From Rhodococcus sp. CH91 (lineage in GTDB: Bacteria > Actinomycetota > Actinomycetes > Mycobacteriales > Mycobacteriaceae), in the NCBI RefSeq assembly GCF_022554085.1, contig NZ_JAKFYR010000011.1, forward strand, positions 1 through 36,460: DNA of 36,460 nucleotides, in the 5' to 3' direction. Within the stretch, counting starts at the first letter, position 1, and each line of letters starts with the position of its first letter. The notes under the pieces were generated by a model. The model was not told the origin of the DNA. It ran no database searches and worked only from the letters and a program-made list of their open reading frames with translations. Both the position numbers and the translations under genes were made by a program. Shown here piece by piece: positions 28,132 to 36,460 of this stretch.

Positions 28132-28203
28132 TGGGCGCGGAGGGTTTCGAACCCCCGACCGCTGGTGTGTAAAACCAGAGCTCTACCACTGAGCTACACG
28201 CCC
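28132..28203 (-). tRNA. tRNA-Val (anticodon UAC)
   Basis: On the minus strand a full cloverleaf is visible: acceptor GGGCGTG/CGCGCCC (one G-T), D-arm GCTC-AGTGGTA-GAGC, anticodon arm CTGGT-TTTACAC-ACCAG, T-arm GGGGG-TTCGAAA-CCCTC and discriminator A. The anticodon TAC (28169-28167) reads valine codons GUA and GUG. The 3' CCA is not encoded. Confidence 0.97.
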
Positions 28204-28235
28204 GAAAGCCGGCGGCAGATGCCGCCGACCTCGCA

Positions 28236-28700
28236 TCAGGACTTTAGCGCGGCGAGCGCTCTGGCCCAAGCTCCCTGGTCACGGGGCTCTCCGGGCTGGT
28301 TCTCCTCCGCGAATTGCACGATGCCGTCCTTGTCGATGACGAAGGTGCCGCGGTTCGCGAATCCGAATTTGTCGTTGAACACACCGTAGGCCTGGGCGAC
28401 CTCACCGTGCGGCCAGAAATCGGACAGCAGCGGGAAGGTGTAGCCCTGTTCGGCCGCCCAGATCTTGTGGGTCGGCGAGGGGCCGACGGAGACCGCGAGG
28501 ATGGCGGTGTCGTCGTTCTCGTAGGTGGGCAGGTCGTCGCGAACGGCGCACAGCTCGCCCTGGCACACACCGGTGAAAGCGAGCGGGTAGAACACCAGGA
28601 GCACGTTCTTACGCCCCCTGAAGCTCGACAGCGTGACTTCCTGGTTGTTCTGGTCCTTGAGGGTGAAGTCGGGGGCTTCGGAGCCCACGGCGATCGCCAT
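28236..28700 (-). CDS. ahpE: Peroxiredoxin AhpE with a C-x4-C pair
   Basis: A 154-residue thioredoxin-fold peroxidase that reduces organic peroxides and peroxynitrite. It is closely similar to M. tuberculosis AhpE (153 residues), with shared segments VGPSPTHKIWAAEQ, PLLSDFWPHG, AYGVFN and RGTFVIDK. The peroxidatic Cys46 is in PLAFTGVCQGEL. Unlike the M. tuberculosis enzyme, which as I recall has ELDQLRD after the active site and works as a 1-Cys enzyme, this protein has a second cysteine, Cys51, in ELCAVRD. That C-x4-C spacing is the one used as a peroxidatic/resolving pair in BCP-type peroxiredoxins. The ATG at 28700 has GAAGGA upstream. It lies downstream of DUF3052, as in mycobacteria. Confidence 0.96.
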   Translation of the reverse strand: MAIAVGSEAPDFTLKDQNNQEVTLSSFRGRKNVLLVFYPLAFTGVCQGELCAVRDDLPTYENDDTAILAVSVGPSPTHKIWAAEQGYTFPLLSDFWPHGEVAQAYGVFNDKFGFANRGTFVIDKDGIVQFAEENQPGEPRDQGAWARALAALKS

Positions 28701-28732
28701 GCGTATGAATTCCTTCGTAGGGTGGAGCCGGG

Positions 28733-29155
28733 TCAGCGGCGGGGACGGCCGGCCTTGGGCTGGACGAGGCGGCTGCCGATCCAGTCCCCGAGGTTCATGG
28801 CCGTGGTCTGGGTGAGACCCGCTGTGGTCGCCGACTCGGCGATCTCGCTGGGTTCCACGTGGTCGGAGCGCCCGGTCTTGGGGGTCAGAACCCACACGAC
28901 GCCTTCGTCCGCGAGGGGGCCGATCGCATCCATGAGGGTGTCCACCAGATCACCGTCGCTGTCGCGCCACCACAGCAGTACGACGTCGACGACCTCGTCG
29001 GAGTCCTCGTCGAGCAGTTCGGTACCGGTGACCTCTTCGATGGCCGCCCTCAACTCGTCGTCGGTATCCTCGTCCCAGCCGAGTTCCTGCACCACGTGGT
29101 CGTGAGTGATACCGAGCTTGGAGACATAATTCTTGGCATCCGCCGCGGCGACCAC
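28733..29155 (-). CDS. DUF3052 family protein
   Basis: A 140-residue acidic protein, counterpart of Rv2239c, function unknown. It has conserved segments NYVSKLGI, VVQELGWDEDTDDELR, VVDVVLLWWRDSDGDLVDTLMDA and VWVLTPKTGR, and a basic end (KAGRPRR). Fold and role are not established. The GTG at 29155 is chosen because AGGAGGA lies 6 nt upstream, the strongest ribosome binding site in the window; the frame stays open further upstream without such support. ahpE follows 32 nt downstream on the same strand. It diverges from aceE. Confidence 0.87.
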   Translation of the reverse strand: MVAAADAKNYVSKLGITHDHVVQELGWDEDTDDELRAAIEEVTGTELLDEDSDEVVDVVLLWWRDSDGDLVDTLMDAIGPLADEGVVWVLTPKTGRSDHVEPSEIAESATTAGLTQTTAMNLGDWIGSRLVQPKAGRPRR

Positions 29156-29478
29156 GGTGGTTCCTCCTAAGGGTTGTGGCGCGCGAATCGGCTCCGCGTA
29201 CCGGTGTGACGAGCAATAGGTCAAAGCGAACATCGTCGAACGGCTCAACGCAACCCGAATCGCTGGGAAAAGCGGGAGAATCTTTGGAGAGGGGCCTTAT
29301 TTCGCCCTTACAGAGTGTCGGGTGTGTCCGATAGCCGGGCCGCACGGTGATCCTTCGTCCCCGATGGGGGAAGATGAGGGGTGCATCATGTTCAGATGTC
29401 GATTGCGTCGGCTCCCACAAGAGCCGACCGACGGAGAGGGCGCTCCACCTGCGCGCCCACCACGATGAGGAGCAGACG
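29156..29478. other. 323-bp divergent region between DUF3052 and aceE
   Basis: This gap carries the ribosome binding site of DUF3052 at its left end, the promoter and leader of aceE, and an 8-bp perfect hairpin (29407-29414 with 29421-29428, loop CCACAA) 50 nt before the aceE start. An in-frame GTG at 29347 extends the aceE frame but lacks a ribosome binding site and family similarity. I saw no tRNA, riboswitch or complete small gene here. Confidence 0.6.
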
Positions 29479-32328
29479 TTGACAGACCTGATCCACGGAT
29501 CCGACTCCCTGGAAGGCGCCGCACAAGGCGCCTCGGGCGCGGATTCCTCGGCCAAGCCGGCATCGACCAAGGACAATCGTGTCCGGGTGATCCGCGAAGG
29601 CGTGGCCTCCTACCTTCCGGACATCGACCCGACCGAGACCGACGAGTGGCTCGAATCCTTCGACGGGATGCTCGACGCTGCCGGTCCGACACGCGCACGC
29701 TACCTGCTCCTGCGGATGCTCGAGCGCGCCAACGAGCGCAAGGTCTCCCTTCCGGCCCTGACGTCCACCGACTACGTCAACACGATCCCCACCGAGAGCG
29801 AGCCCTGGTTCCCCGGGGACGAGGAGGTGGAGCGGCGCTACCGCGCGTACATCAGATGGAATGCGGCGATCATGGTCACGCGCGCGCAGCGTCCGGGTGT
29901 CGGGGTCGGTGGTCACATCTCCACCTACGCCTCGTCCGCGGCGCTGTACGAGGTCGGCTTCAACCACTTCTTCCGCGGCAAGGACCATCCTGGCGGCGGC
30001 GACCAGGTGTTCATCCAGGGTCACGCCTCCCCCGGCATCTACGCTCGCGCGTTCCTCGAGGGACGGATCGGAGCGGAGCAGCTCGACGGCTTCCGCCAGG
30101 AACACAGCCACGCCTCGCTCGGTGGCGGCCTGCCCTCGTATCCGCACCCGCGTCTGCTCCCGACCTTCTGGGAGTACCCGACGGTGTCGATGGGCCTGGG
30201 CCCGATGAACGCGATCTACCAGGCGCGGTTCAACCACTACCTGCACGACCGTGGCATCAAGGACACCTCCGACCAGCACGTCTGGGCGTTCCTCGGCGAC
30301 GGCGAGATGGACGAGCCCGAATCGCGGGGCCTTGCGCACGTCGCGGCCACCGAGGGCCTCGACAATCTCACCTTCGTGATCAACTGCAACCTGCAGCGTC
30401 TCGACGGTCCGGTGCGCGGCAACGGCAAGATCATCCAGGAGCTGGAGTCGTTCTTCCGCGGCGCCGGCTGGAATGTCATCAAGGTCGTGTGGGGCCGGGA
30501 GTGGGACGCGCTGCTGCACGCCGACAAGGACGGCGCGCTGGTCAATCTCATGAACGTCACTCCCGACGGAGATTTCCAGACGTACAAGGCGAACGACGGC
30601 GCGTTCGTGCGTGAGCACTTCTTCGGCCGTGACCCCCGGACGAAGGAACTGGTCAACGAGCTGTCCGACCAGGAGATCTGGAATCTCAAGCGCGGCGGTC
30701 ACGACTACCGCAAGATCTACGCGGCCTACAAGGCGGCGATGGAGCACAAGGGTCAGCCGACGGTGATCCTCGCGCACACCATCAAGGGCTACACCCTCGG
30801 CAAGCACTTCGAGGGCCGCAACGCGACCCACCAGATGAAGAAGCTGACTCTCGAGGACCTCAAGTACTTCCGCGACCTCCAGCGGATCCCGATCTCGGAC
30901 GCCGAGCTCGAGAAGGATCCGAAGATGCCGCCGTACTACCACCCCGGCCCGGACGCTCCGGAGATCCAGTACATGCTCGAGCGGCGCCGGGCGCTGGGCG
31001 GCTTCGTGCCGGAGCGGCGCACCGCGGCGAAGCCCCTGCGGCTGCCCTCGGACAAGGCCTACGAGGTCGTCCGCAAGGGATCGGGCAAGCAGGAGGTCGC
31101 CACCACGATGGCGGCGGTGCGTGTGCTCAAGGAATTGCTGCGCGACAAGGAGATCGGCGAGCGCATCGTGCCGATCATCCCGGATGAGGCCCGCACCTTC
31201 GGCATGGACTCGTGGTTCCCCTCGCTGAAGATCTACAACCGCAACGGCCAGCTGTACACCTCGGTCGACGCCGAGCTCATGCTCGCCTACAAGGAGAGCG
31301 CGGTAGGCCAGATCCTGCACGAGGGGATCAACGAGGCCGGGTCGACGGCGTCGTTCACCGCCGTCGGCACGTCCTACGCCACGCACGGCGAGCCGATGAT
31401 CCCGGTGTACATCTTCTACTCGATGTTCGGTTTCCAGCGCACCGGCGACGGCCTGTGGGCGGCGGCCGATCAGATGGCCCGCGGATTCGTCCTCGGCGCC
31501 ACCGCCGGTCGCACGACGCTCACGGGTGAGGGTCTGCAGCACGCCGACGGGCATTCCCACCTGCTGGCATCCACGAACCCCGCGGTCGTCTCGTACGATC
31601 CGGCCTTCTCCTACGAGATCGCACACATCTTCCGGGACGGTCTGCGGCGGATGTACGGCGGCACCCCGGGTGTGGACGGATTCGGCGGCGAGGACGTCTT
31701 CTACTACATCACCATGTACAACGAGCCGTACGCGCAGCCGGCGGAACCCGAGGATCTCGACGTCGACGGTCTGCTCCGCGGCATCTACCGCTACAAGCGC
31801 GGCGCCGATTCCGGGCCGAAGGCGCAGATCCTGGTCTCCGGTGTGATGATGCCGGAGGCGCTGCGGGCGCAGCGGATGCTCGCCGACGAGTGGGATGTCT
31901 CCGCGGACGTCTGGTCCGTCACCTCCTGGGGTGAACTGCGGCGTGACGGCGTCGAGTGCGAGCGGCAGGCCCTGCTGAATCCGGGCGAGGACGCACCTGT
32001 GCCGTACGTCGCCTCGGTGCTCAGCGACGCGGCCGGGCCGTTCGTGGCGGTCTCGGACTGGATGCGTGCGGTTCCCGATCAGATCCGCAAGTGGGTGCCC
32101 GGCGACTACACGGTGCTCGGCGCGGACGGGTTCGGATTCTCCGACACCCGTACCGCCGCGCGTCGCGTGTTCAACATCGACGCCGAGTCGACGGTGGTCG
32201 CGGTGCTCGCCGCGCTGGGCCGCGAGGGCACGATCGACCGTGAGAAGGCGGTCGAGGCCGCTCGCACCTACCGGATCGACGACGTGACGGCCGCTCCGGT
32301 GTCGCTGGCAGATCCGGGCGTCGCCTGA
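29479..32328 (+). CDS. aceE: Pyruvate dehydrogenase E1 component AceE (homodimeric)
   Basis: AceE is the thiamine-diphosphate enzyme that decarboxylates pyruvate and passes the acetyl group to lipoyl-E2, feeding the citric acid cycle and fatty-acid synthesis. The 949-residue product is collinear with M. tuberculosis AceE through [25 protein letters not shown], the ThDP/Mg site ([12 protein letters not shown], with [16 protein letters not shown]) and the C-terminal transketolase domain ([27 protein letters not shown]). The start is TTG at 29479, with GATGAGGAG (29464-29472) 6 nt upstream. Residues 2-31 are a low-complexity Ser/Ala/Gly leader without match to the core. The matching E2 lies at the left end of the window. 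mabR follows after 71 nt. Confidence 0.96.
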   Translation: MTDLIHGSDSLEGAAQGASGADSSAKPASTKDNRVRVIREGVASYLPDIDPTETDEWLESFDGMLDAAGPTRARYLLLRMLERANERKVSLPALTSTDYVNTIPTESEPWFPGDEEVERRYRAYIRWNAAIMVTRAQRPGVGVGGHISTYASSAALYEVGFNHFFRGKDHPGGGDQVFIQGHASPGIYARAFLEGRIGAEQLDGFRQEHSHASLGGGLPSYPHPRLLPTFWEYPTVSMGLGPMNAIYQARFNHYLHDRGIKDTSDQHVWAFLGDGEMDEPESRGLAHVAATEGLDNLTFVINCNLQRLDGPVRGNGKIIQELESFFRGAGWNVIKVVWGREWDALLHADKDGALVNLMNVTPDGDFQTYKANDGAFVREHFFGRDPRTKELVNELSDQEIWNLKRGGHDYRKIYAAYKAAMEHKGQPTVILAHTIKGYTLGKHFEGRNATHQMKKLTLEDLKYFRDLQRIPISDAELEKDPKMPPYYHPGPDAPEIQYMLERRRALGGFVPERRTAAKPLRLPSDKAYEVVRKGSGKQEVATTMAAVRVLKELLRDKEIGERIVPIIPDEARTFGMDSWFPSLKIYNRNGQLYTSVDAELMLAYKESAVGQILHEGINEAGSTASFTAVGTSYATHGEPMIPVYIFYSMFGFQRTGDGLWAAADQMARGFVLGATAGRTTLTGEGLQHADGHSHLLASTNPAVVSYDPAFSYEIAHIFRDGLRRMYGGTPGVDGFGGEDVFYYITMYNEPYAQPAEPEDLDVDGLLRGIYRYKRGADSGPKAQILVSGVMMPEALRAQRMLADEWDVSADVWSVTSWGELRRDGVECERQALLNPGEDAPVPYVASVLSDAAGPFVAVSDWMRAVPDQIRKWVPGDYTVLGADGFGFSDTRTAARRVFNIDAESTVVAVLAALGREGTIDREKAVEAARTYRIDDVTAAPVSLADPGVA

Positions 32329-32385
32329 CGGGAGGCGCGAGTCCACGCTCCGGAGCGATGTGAGGGCGGATCGCCGACCTGCGGG

Positions 32386-32399
32386 TAGTTTCGTTATCC
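32386..32399 (+). promoter_or_regulatory. -10 box before mabR
   Basis: TAGTTT at 32386-32391 and 8 nt precede the ATG. No Shine-Dalgarno sequence is visible, so a leaderless start is likely. Confidence 0.45.
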
Positions 32400-33716
32400 A
32401 TGGTCGACGAGCCCCCACTCCGCCGGCGCGCCGAGGGGGTGCCGGGTGTTCCCAGGGAACGCCCCGCACCCCCTCCGCGTCCCGAACGCGCGCCCTTGCC
32501 CGACGCGCTGCTCCGCCGGGTCAAGCAGTTCTCGGGACGGCTGTCCACCGAAGCCGTCCACGTGATGCAGGAGCAGCTTCCGTTCTTCGCCGATCTCGAC
32601 GCCTCGCAGCGGTCGACGGTGCAGTTGGTGATCCAGACCTCGGTGGTGGATTTCCTCGAGTGGGTCCGCAATCCCGACAGCGACCTGCAGTTCAGCCTCG
32701 ACGCCTTCCAGATGATCCCGCAGGACCTCGCGCGGCGGCTGACCCTGCGTCAGACCGTGGACATGGTCCGGGCGGCGATGGAGTTCTTCGAGCAGTGGCT
32801 CCCCGCCCTCGCCCGCAACGAGGAACAGCTCGTGGCGCTCACCGAGGCGATCCTGCGGTACGGCCGGGAACTCGGGTTCGCCGCGGCGGCGGTCTATGCG
32901 AGTGCCGCCGAATCCCGGGGTGCCTGGGACACCCGCCTCGAGGCGCTGGTGGTCGACGCCGTGGTCCGCGGGGACACCGGACCCGACATGCAGTCGCGGG
33001 CCGCGACCCTCAATTGGGACGCGACGGCACCGGCGACGGTGATCGTCGGTACCCCGCCTCCCGACCAGGGGGTGTCGGTGATCACCACGGTGCACACCGT
33101 CGCCCAGGAACACGGTCGTGCCGCACTCGCGGTGGTGCAGGGCGAACGGCTGGTGATGGTGGTCAGCGGTGAACTGCACGGCTCTGCGGATGCGGCGAAC
33201 TTCCGCTCCGAGCTGATGCGGGCGTTCTCCGACGACCCGGTGGTGATCGGCCCGACGACACCGACGCTCGCCACCGCCCACGTCTCCGCGGTCGAGGCGC
33301 TCGCCGGCATGGAGGCGGTCGTGGGGTGGCCGGGCGCGCCCCGCCCCGTGCACGCCTCCGAGTTGCTGCCCGAGCGGGCGCTGCTCGGTGACCCCGGTGC
33401 GATCGCCGCGCTCGAGGACTTCATCGTCGCCCCGCTCGCGGCCGCCGGTCCGTCCCTCGCGGAGACTCTCGACGCATACCTCGACAGCGGCGGCGCTGTC
33501 GAGTCCTGCGCGCGAAAGCTGTTTGTTCATCCAAATACCGTGCGGTACCGATTGAAGCGGATCACAGAGGTGACCGGTCGGGATCCCACAAATCCGCGGG
33601 ACGGCTACGTGCTCCGGATCGCATCGACGGTAGGCCGTCTGGCACAAAGACATAACGAATTGAGAACCCCTGCAACACCAGCCACCAGGTTCACAACGCG
33701 CGAATCGGACACGTAA
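32400..33716 (+). CDS. mabR: PucR-family regulator of FAS-II genes, MabR/FasR-like
   Basis: A 438-residue transcription factor. The C-terminal PucR-type helix-turn-helix (about residues 365-395, CARKLFVHPNTVRYRLKRI) is followed by a basic tail. The middle part is a GGDEF-like/CdaR-type region, and residues 1-38 are a Pro/Arg-rich extension. Position directly before fabD-acpM-kasA is as in M. tuberculosis Rv2242 (MabR), which controls that operon and responds to acyl ligands, and S. coelicolor FasR. The ATG at 32400 fits the TAGTTT box. A palindromic candidate operator lies 40 nt after the stop, and one arm of it is repeated inside the 3' end of this gene. Confidence 0.92.
   Translation: MVDEPPLRRRAEGVPGVPRERPAPPPRPERAPLPDALLRRVKQFSGRLSTEAVHVMQEQLPFFADLDASQRSTVQLVIQTSVVDFLEWVRNPDSDLQFSLDAFQMIPQDLARRLTLRQTVDMVRAAMEFFEQWLPALARNEEQLVALTEAILRYGRELGFAAAAVYASAAESRGAWDTRLEALVVDAVVRGDTGPDMQSRAATLNWDATAPATVIVGTPPPDQGVSVITTVHTVAQEHGRAALAVVQGERLVMVVSGELHGSADAANFRSELMRAFSDDPVVIGPTTPTLATAHVSAVEALAGMEAVVGWPGAPRPVHASELLPERALLGDPGAIAALEDFIVAPLAAAGPSLAETLDAYLDSGGAVESCARKLFVHPNTVRYRLKRITEVTGRDPTNPRDGYVLRIASTVGRLAQRHNELRTPATPATRFTTRESDT
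33585..33594 (+). promoter_or_regulatory. Second copy of an operator half-site inside mabR
   Basis: CCCACAAATC repeats exactly the right arm (33770-33779) of the palindrome before fabD, 185 bp upstream and within coding sequence. It could be an auxiliary regulator site or chance. Confidence 0.3.
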
Positions 33717-33756
33717 CGTCTCCTACCTTTTCGTCGATGCTGACCAGCGACGTGCA

Positions 33757-33779
33757 GATTTGTAGGGTTCCCACAAATC
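33757..33779. promoter_or_regulatory. Palindromic candidate MabR operator before fabD
   Basis: GATTTGT-N9-ACAAATC is a perfect 7-bp inverted repeat, extended inside by GGG/CCC with one extra A on the left. The AT-rich arms stand out in a GC-rich region. It lies 40 nt after mabR and 66 nt before the fabD start. Confidence 0.6.
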
Positions 33780-33844
33780 GAGGCGTCAGCTTTCATCGCT
33801 ACCGACATCTCGCGAGGGCGCCTTTCCGGTGTTCCCTGGTCATC

Positions 33845-34762
33845 GTGATTTCGCTGCTTGCCCCCGGTCAGGGGTCTCAAACACCTGGAATGCTCGCCCC
33901 GTGGCTCGAGCAATCCGGAGCGCGCGACCGCCTCGAGCAGTGGTCGCAGACGGCAGGACTCGACCTCGTCCGTCTGGGCACCACTGCCACCGCCGACGAG
34001 ATCACCGACACCGCGGTGACCCAGCCGCTCGTGGTGGCGTCGGCCCTCCTCGCGTTCGAGGAGGTCGATCGTCTCGGCCTCGTACCCGCAGACACGATCG
34101 TCGCCGGGCACTCCGTCGGCGAGCTCGCCGCCGCCGCGATCGCGGGCGTCATCAGCGCCGACGACGCCGTCGCCCTCGCCGCGATCCGCGGCGCCGAGAT
34201 GGCCCGGGCCTGCGCACTCGAACCGACCGGGATGTCCGCCGTCCTCGGCGGCGCCGAGGACGAGGTGCTCGCGCGCCTGTCCGAGCTGGATCTGACCCCG
34301 GCGAACATGAACGCTGCCGGCCAGATCGTCGCCGCCGGGCGCATCGCCGCGCTCGAGGAGCTCGCCGCGAATCCGCCGGAGAAGGCCAGGGTCCGGCCGC
34401 TGCCGGTCGCCGGCGCCTTCCACACCCGCTTCATGGCGCCCGCCCAGGACGCCGTGGCCGCCGCCGCGTCGAAGATCACACCGGCCGCTCCCGAGCGCAC
34501 CCTGCTGTCGAACTTCGACGGCAGGCCCGTCACCTCCGGAGCCGAAGCACTCGAGCGTCTCGCAGCCCAGGTCACCCGCCCCGTCCGGTGGGATCTGTGC
34601 ACCGCCTACCTGCGAGAAGCGCAGGTCGACCGGGTAGTCGAGCTTCCCCCCGCCGGCACGCTCGTGGGTATCGCCAAGCGCGAGATGCGCGGCACGCCCA
34701 CCGTGGCCCTCAAGACCCCCGCGGAAATCTCCGCTCTGGCCGAAAGTCTTCAACTCGGTTAG
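33845..34762 (+). CDS. fabD: Malonyl-CoA:ACP transacylase FabD
   Basis: FabD moves malonyl groups from CoA to AcpM for chain elongation. The 305-residue protein has the nucleophile Ser90 in AGHSVGE, Arg115 (AAIRGAEM) and His193 in GAFHTRFMAP. It begins ISLLAPGQGSQ, matching M. tuberculosis FabD (302 residues), so the GTG at 33845 is chosen. No clear ribosome binding site lies before it, and the frame is open upstream to 33737 through the palindrome region, which is not expected to be coding. It is the first gene of the FAS-II operon. Confidence 0.97.
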   Translation: MISLLAPGQGSQTPGMLAPWLEQSGARDRLEQWSQTAGLDLVRLGTTATADEITDTAVTQPLVVASALLAFEEVDRLGLVPADTIVAGHSVGELAAAAIAGVISADDAVALAAIRGAEMARACALEPTGMSAVLGGAEDEVLARLSELDLTPANMNAAGQIVAAGRIAALEELAANPPEKARVRPLPVAGAFHTRFMAPAQDAVAAAASKITPAAPERTLLSNFDGRPVTSGAEALERLAAQVTRPVRWDLCTAYLREAQVDRVVELPPAGTLVGIAKREMRGTPTVALKTPAEISALAESLQLG

Positions 34763-34883
34763 GTTGCTGCGCGCGCCGTCGCACAGCACGGGCACCTCAC
34801 CGGGATCTCCCCGGACCCCCCGGACGGAAACATCCGACCGGTTTCGTACGACATAGTCGACAGATCGAGAAGGGAGCCACATC

Positions 34884-35162
34884 GTGGCCGCAACCCAGGA
34901 AGAAATCATCGCCGGTCTCGCCGAGATCATCGAAGAGGTCACCGGCATCGAGCCCTCCGAGGTGACCGTCGAGAAGTCCTTCGTCGACGACCTCGACATC
35001 GACTCGCTCTCCATGGTCGAGATCGCCGTCCAGACCGAGGACAAGTACGGCGTGAAGATCCCCGACGAGGATCTCGCCAGCCTCCGCACCGTCGGCGACG
35101 CCGTCTCCTACATCCAGAAGCTCGAGGCCGCAGGCGTTCAGGCCACGAACGACAACGAATGA
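34884..35162 (+). CDS. acpM: Meromycolate-extension acyl carrier protein AcpM
   Basis: A 92-residue acidic acyl carrier protein. The phosphopantetheine attachment Ser41 is in [11 protein letters not shown]. It carries growing acyl chains for FabD and the KasA-like synthase. Its C-terminal extension after LEAAGVQ is only a few residues, shorter than that of M. tuberculosis AcpM (115 residues). The GTG at 34884 follows GAGAAGGGAG. The 121-nt gap after fabD holds no further gene. The stop overlaps the kasA start as ATGA. Confidence 0.97.
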   Translation: MAATQEEIIAGLAEIIEEVTGIEPSEVTVEKSFVDDLDIDSLSMVEIAVQTEDKYGVKIPDEDLASLRTVGDAVSYIQKLEAAGVQATNDNE

Positions 35163-36415
35163 GCTCAGCTGTGACATCCCCTTCTCCTCGGACCCTCCGC
35201 AACGTCGTCGTCACCAGCCTCGCGGCTACGACGTCGATCGCCGGCGACGTGGACGCCACCTGGAAGGCGCTCCTGGCCGGTGAGAGCGGGATCAGCACCG
35301 TCGAGGGCGGGTTCGTCGACGAGTACGACCTGCCCGTCCGTATCGGCGGAACTCTCAAGGTCAGCCCCGACGAGGGGCTGTCCCGCGTCGAGGTGCGCCG
35401 GATGAGCTTCGTCGAGCGACTCGCGCTGACTCTCGGGCGCACGGTCTGGCAGAACGCCGGCAGCCCCGAGGTCGACAAGGATCGTCTCGGCGTGGTCATC
35501 GGAACGGGGCTCGGTGGCGGTGAGTCGCTGATCGACGCCGTCGACAAGCTCCGCCAGGGCGGCTACCGCAAGGTGTCGCCGTTCGCCGTGCAGATGATCA
35601 TGCCGAACGGGCCGTCGGCGACGGTCGGGCTCGAACTCGGCGCCCGCGCCGGGGTCGTCACTCCGGTCTCGGCATGCTCGTCCGGTTCCGAGGCGATCGC
35701 CAACGCGCACCGGATGATCGCTTTCGGCGACGCCGACATCGTCGTGACCGGCGGTGTCGAAGGTCAGCTGGATGCGGTCGCCACTGCCGGCTTCGCGATG
35801 ATGCGGGCGCTGAGCACCCGCAACGACGACCCGCAGGGCGCATCGCGACCGTTCGACAAGGACCGCGACGGCTTCGTCTTCGGCGAGGCCGGCGCGCTGA
35901 TGGTTCTCGAGAGCGAGGAACACGCCAAGGCGCGTGGGGCGACGATCCATGCTCGGCTCCTCGGCTCCGGCATCACGTCGGACGGGTACCACATCGTCGC
36001 ACCCGATCCCGAGGGCACGGGTGCGGCACGGGCCATGCGGCGGGCCATCGAGACCGCCGGGCTCACCAAGGCCGACATCGGGCACGTCAACGCACACGCG
36101 ACGGCCACCCCGATCGGCGATACTGCCGAGGCCAAGGCCATCAACGCGGCAGTGGGCAACCACGCCGCGATCTACGCGCCGAAGTCCGCGCTCGGACATT
36201 CGATCGGCGCGGTGGGTGCACTCGAAGCAGTACTCACGGTCCTGACACTGCGTGACGCGGTCATCCCGCCCACGCTGAATCTCGAGAACCAGGATCCAGA
36301 GATCGATCTCGACGTGGTCAAGGGCGAACCGCGTTCCGGCCGGATCGATTTCGCGCTGAACAATTCGTTCGGTTTCGGTGGGCACAACGTGGCGCTCGCA
36401 TTCGGTCGCGCCTGA
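35159..36415 (+). CDS. kasA: Beta-ketoacyl-ACP synthase KasA/FabF-like
   Basis: A 418-residue condensing enzyme that extends acyl-AcpM with malonyl-AcpM. The Cys-His-His active site is Cys173 ([10 protein letters not shown]), His313 ([12 protein letters not shown]) and His347 ([12 protein letters not shown]). The N-terminus ([32 protein letters not shown]) and overall length match KasA. The ATG overlaps the acpM stop by 4 nt, so translation is coupled. Whether a second synthase (kasB) or accD6 follows cannot be seen; a hairpin lies 18 nt after the stop. The sequence does not decide between KasA and a general FabF role. Confidence 0.96.
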   Translation: MSSAVTSPSPRTLRNVVVTSLAATTSIAGDVDATWKALLAGESGISTVEGGFVDEYDLPVRIGGTLKVSPDEGLSRVEVRRMSFVERLALTLGRTVWQNAGSPEVDKDRLGVVIGTGLGGGESLIDAVDKLRQGGYRKVSPFAVQMIMPNGPSATVGLELGARAGVVTPVSACSSGSEAIANAHRMIAFGDADIVVTGGVEGQLDAVATAGFAMMRALSTRNDDPQGASRPFDKDRDGFVFGEAGALMVLESEEHAKARGATIHARLLGSGITSDGYHIVAPDPEGTGAARAMRRAIETAGLTKADIGHVNAHATATPIGDTAEAKAINAAVGNHAAIYAPKSALGHSIGAVGALEAVLTVLTLRDAVIPPTLNLENQDPEIDLDVVKGEPRSGRIDFALNNSFGFGGHNVALAFGRA

Positions 36416-36433
36416 CCGTACGCGCCTGTTCGC

Positions 36434-36451
36434 CCCCTCGCGGTGGAGGGG
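36434..36451 (+). terminator. Hairpin after kasA
   Basis: CCCCTC (36434-36439) pairs with GAGGGG (36446-36451) around a 6-nt loop. It may end the FAS-II operon or only weaken read-through to genes outside the window. Confidence 0.45.
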
Positions 36452-36460
36452 CCCCCCACG

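Noticed and set aside
29392-32469. Very long open frame (1025 codons) on the minus strand opposite aceE
   Set aside because: It is the mirror of a highly conserved gene in high-GC DNA, is rich in Arg/Val/Asp/Gly without domains, and has no start signal. The same applies to long frames opposite glnA1, katG, glnE, glnA2 and kasA.
33737-33844. N-terminal extension of FabD from an upstream ATG
   Set aside because: It would read through the palindromic operator, and the family N-terminus begins at the GTG at 33845.

Overview
This is a high-GC actinobacterial chromosome segment, most likely Rhodococcus or a close mycolic-acid relative. The evidence is GTG/TTG starts, many genes with a TAnnnT box 6-8 nt before the start codon, mycobacterial-type proteins (GlnE, glnA1/glnA2, AcpM, KasA-like synthase, MabR-like activator, AhpE, PtkA/PtpA, Hip1-like protease) and a gene order that, from memory, follows M. 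tuberculosis Rv2215-Rv2245. Almost every gene is core metabolism. I found no prophage, insertion sequence, CRISPR array, toxin-antitoxin or defence locus.

Left third (1-14.1 kb): the 3' part of the dihydrolipoamide acyltransferase (E2) gene, then lipB and lipA (lipoate synthesis), a DUF4191 membrane protein, and a convergent RDD membrane protein. glnA1 follows, with an upstream GlnR-type box. A furA-katG oxidative-stress pair and a small secreted PASTA-like protein sit between glnA1 and the leftward glnA2-glnE pair. Both glutamine synthetases and the adenylyltransferase that modifies GlnA1 are therefore in one 9.3-kb stretch.

Middle (14.1-24.9 kb): a Hip1/CaeA-like lipoprotein protease divergent from panB, a small lipoprotein with a prolyl iminopeptidase, an overlapping SPOR-like/CHAP pair, a possible 30-residue ORF, RNase P RNA (rnpB, minus strand), DUF1697, a secreted LIP-family lipase ended by a textbook terminator, and the leftward nif3 - zinc-ribbon - RNase HI/phosphatase group.

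Right third (24.9-36.46 kb): ptkA-like HAD and ptpA overlapping by 11 nt, SURF1, a DUF5655 protein, a DUF2510 membrane protein, tRNA-Val(UAC), AhpE peroxiredoxin, DUF3052, aceE (pyruvate dehydrogenase E1), a MabR-like activator and the type II fatty-acid operon fabD-acpM-kasA.

Functional links: E2, lipB, lipA and aceE together make and use lipoylated 2-oxoacid dehydrogenase. glnA1, glnA2 and glnE form the nitrogen module. mabR-fabD-acpM-kasA forms the FAS-II/mycolate precursor module. furA-katG and ahpE handle peroxides. The points most worth a second look are a C-X4-C cysteine pair in AhpE, a GATTTGT-N9-ACAAATC palindrome before fabD with a second copy of one 10-nt arm inside mabR, GlnR-type boxes before both glutamine synthetases, the widespread leaderless start pattern, and a 30-codon ORF with a strong ribosome binding site beside rnpB. 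I saw no clearly new multi-gene system.
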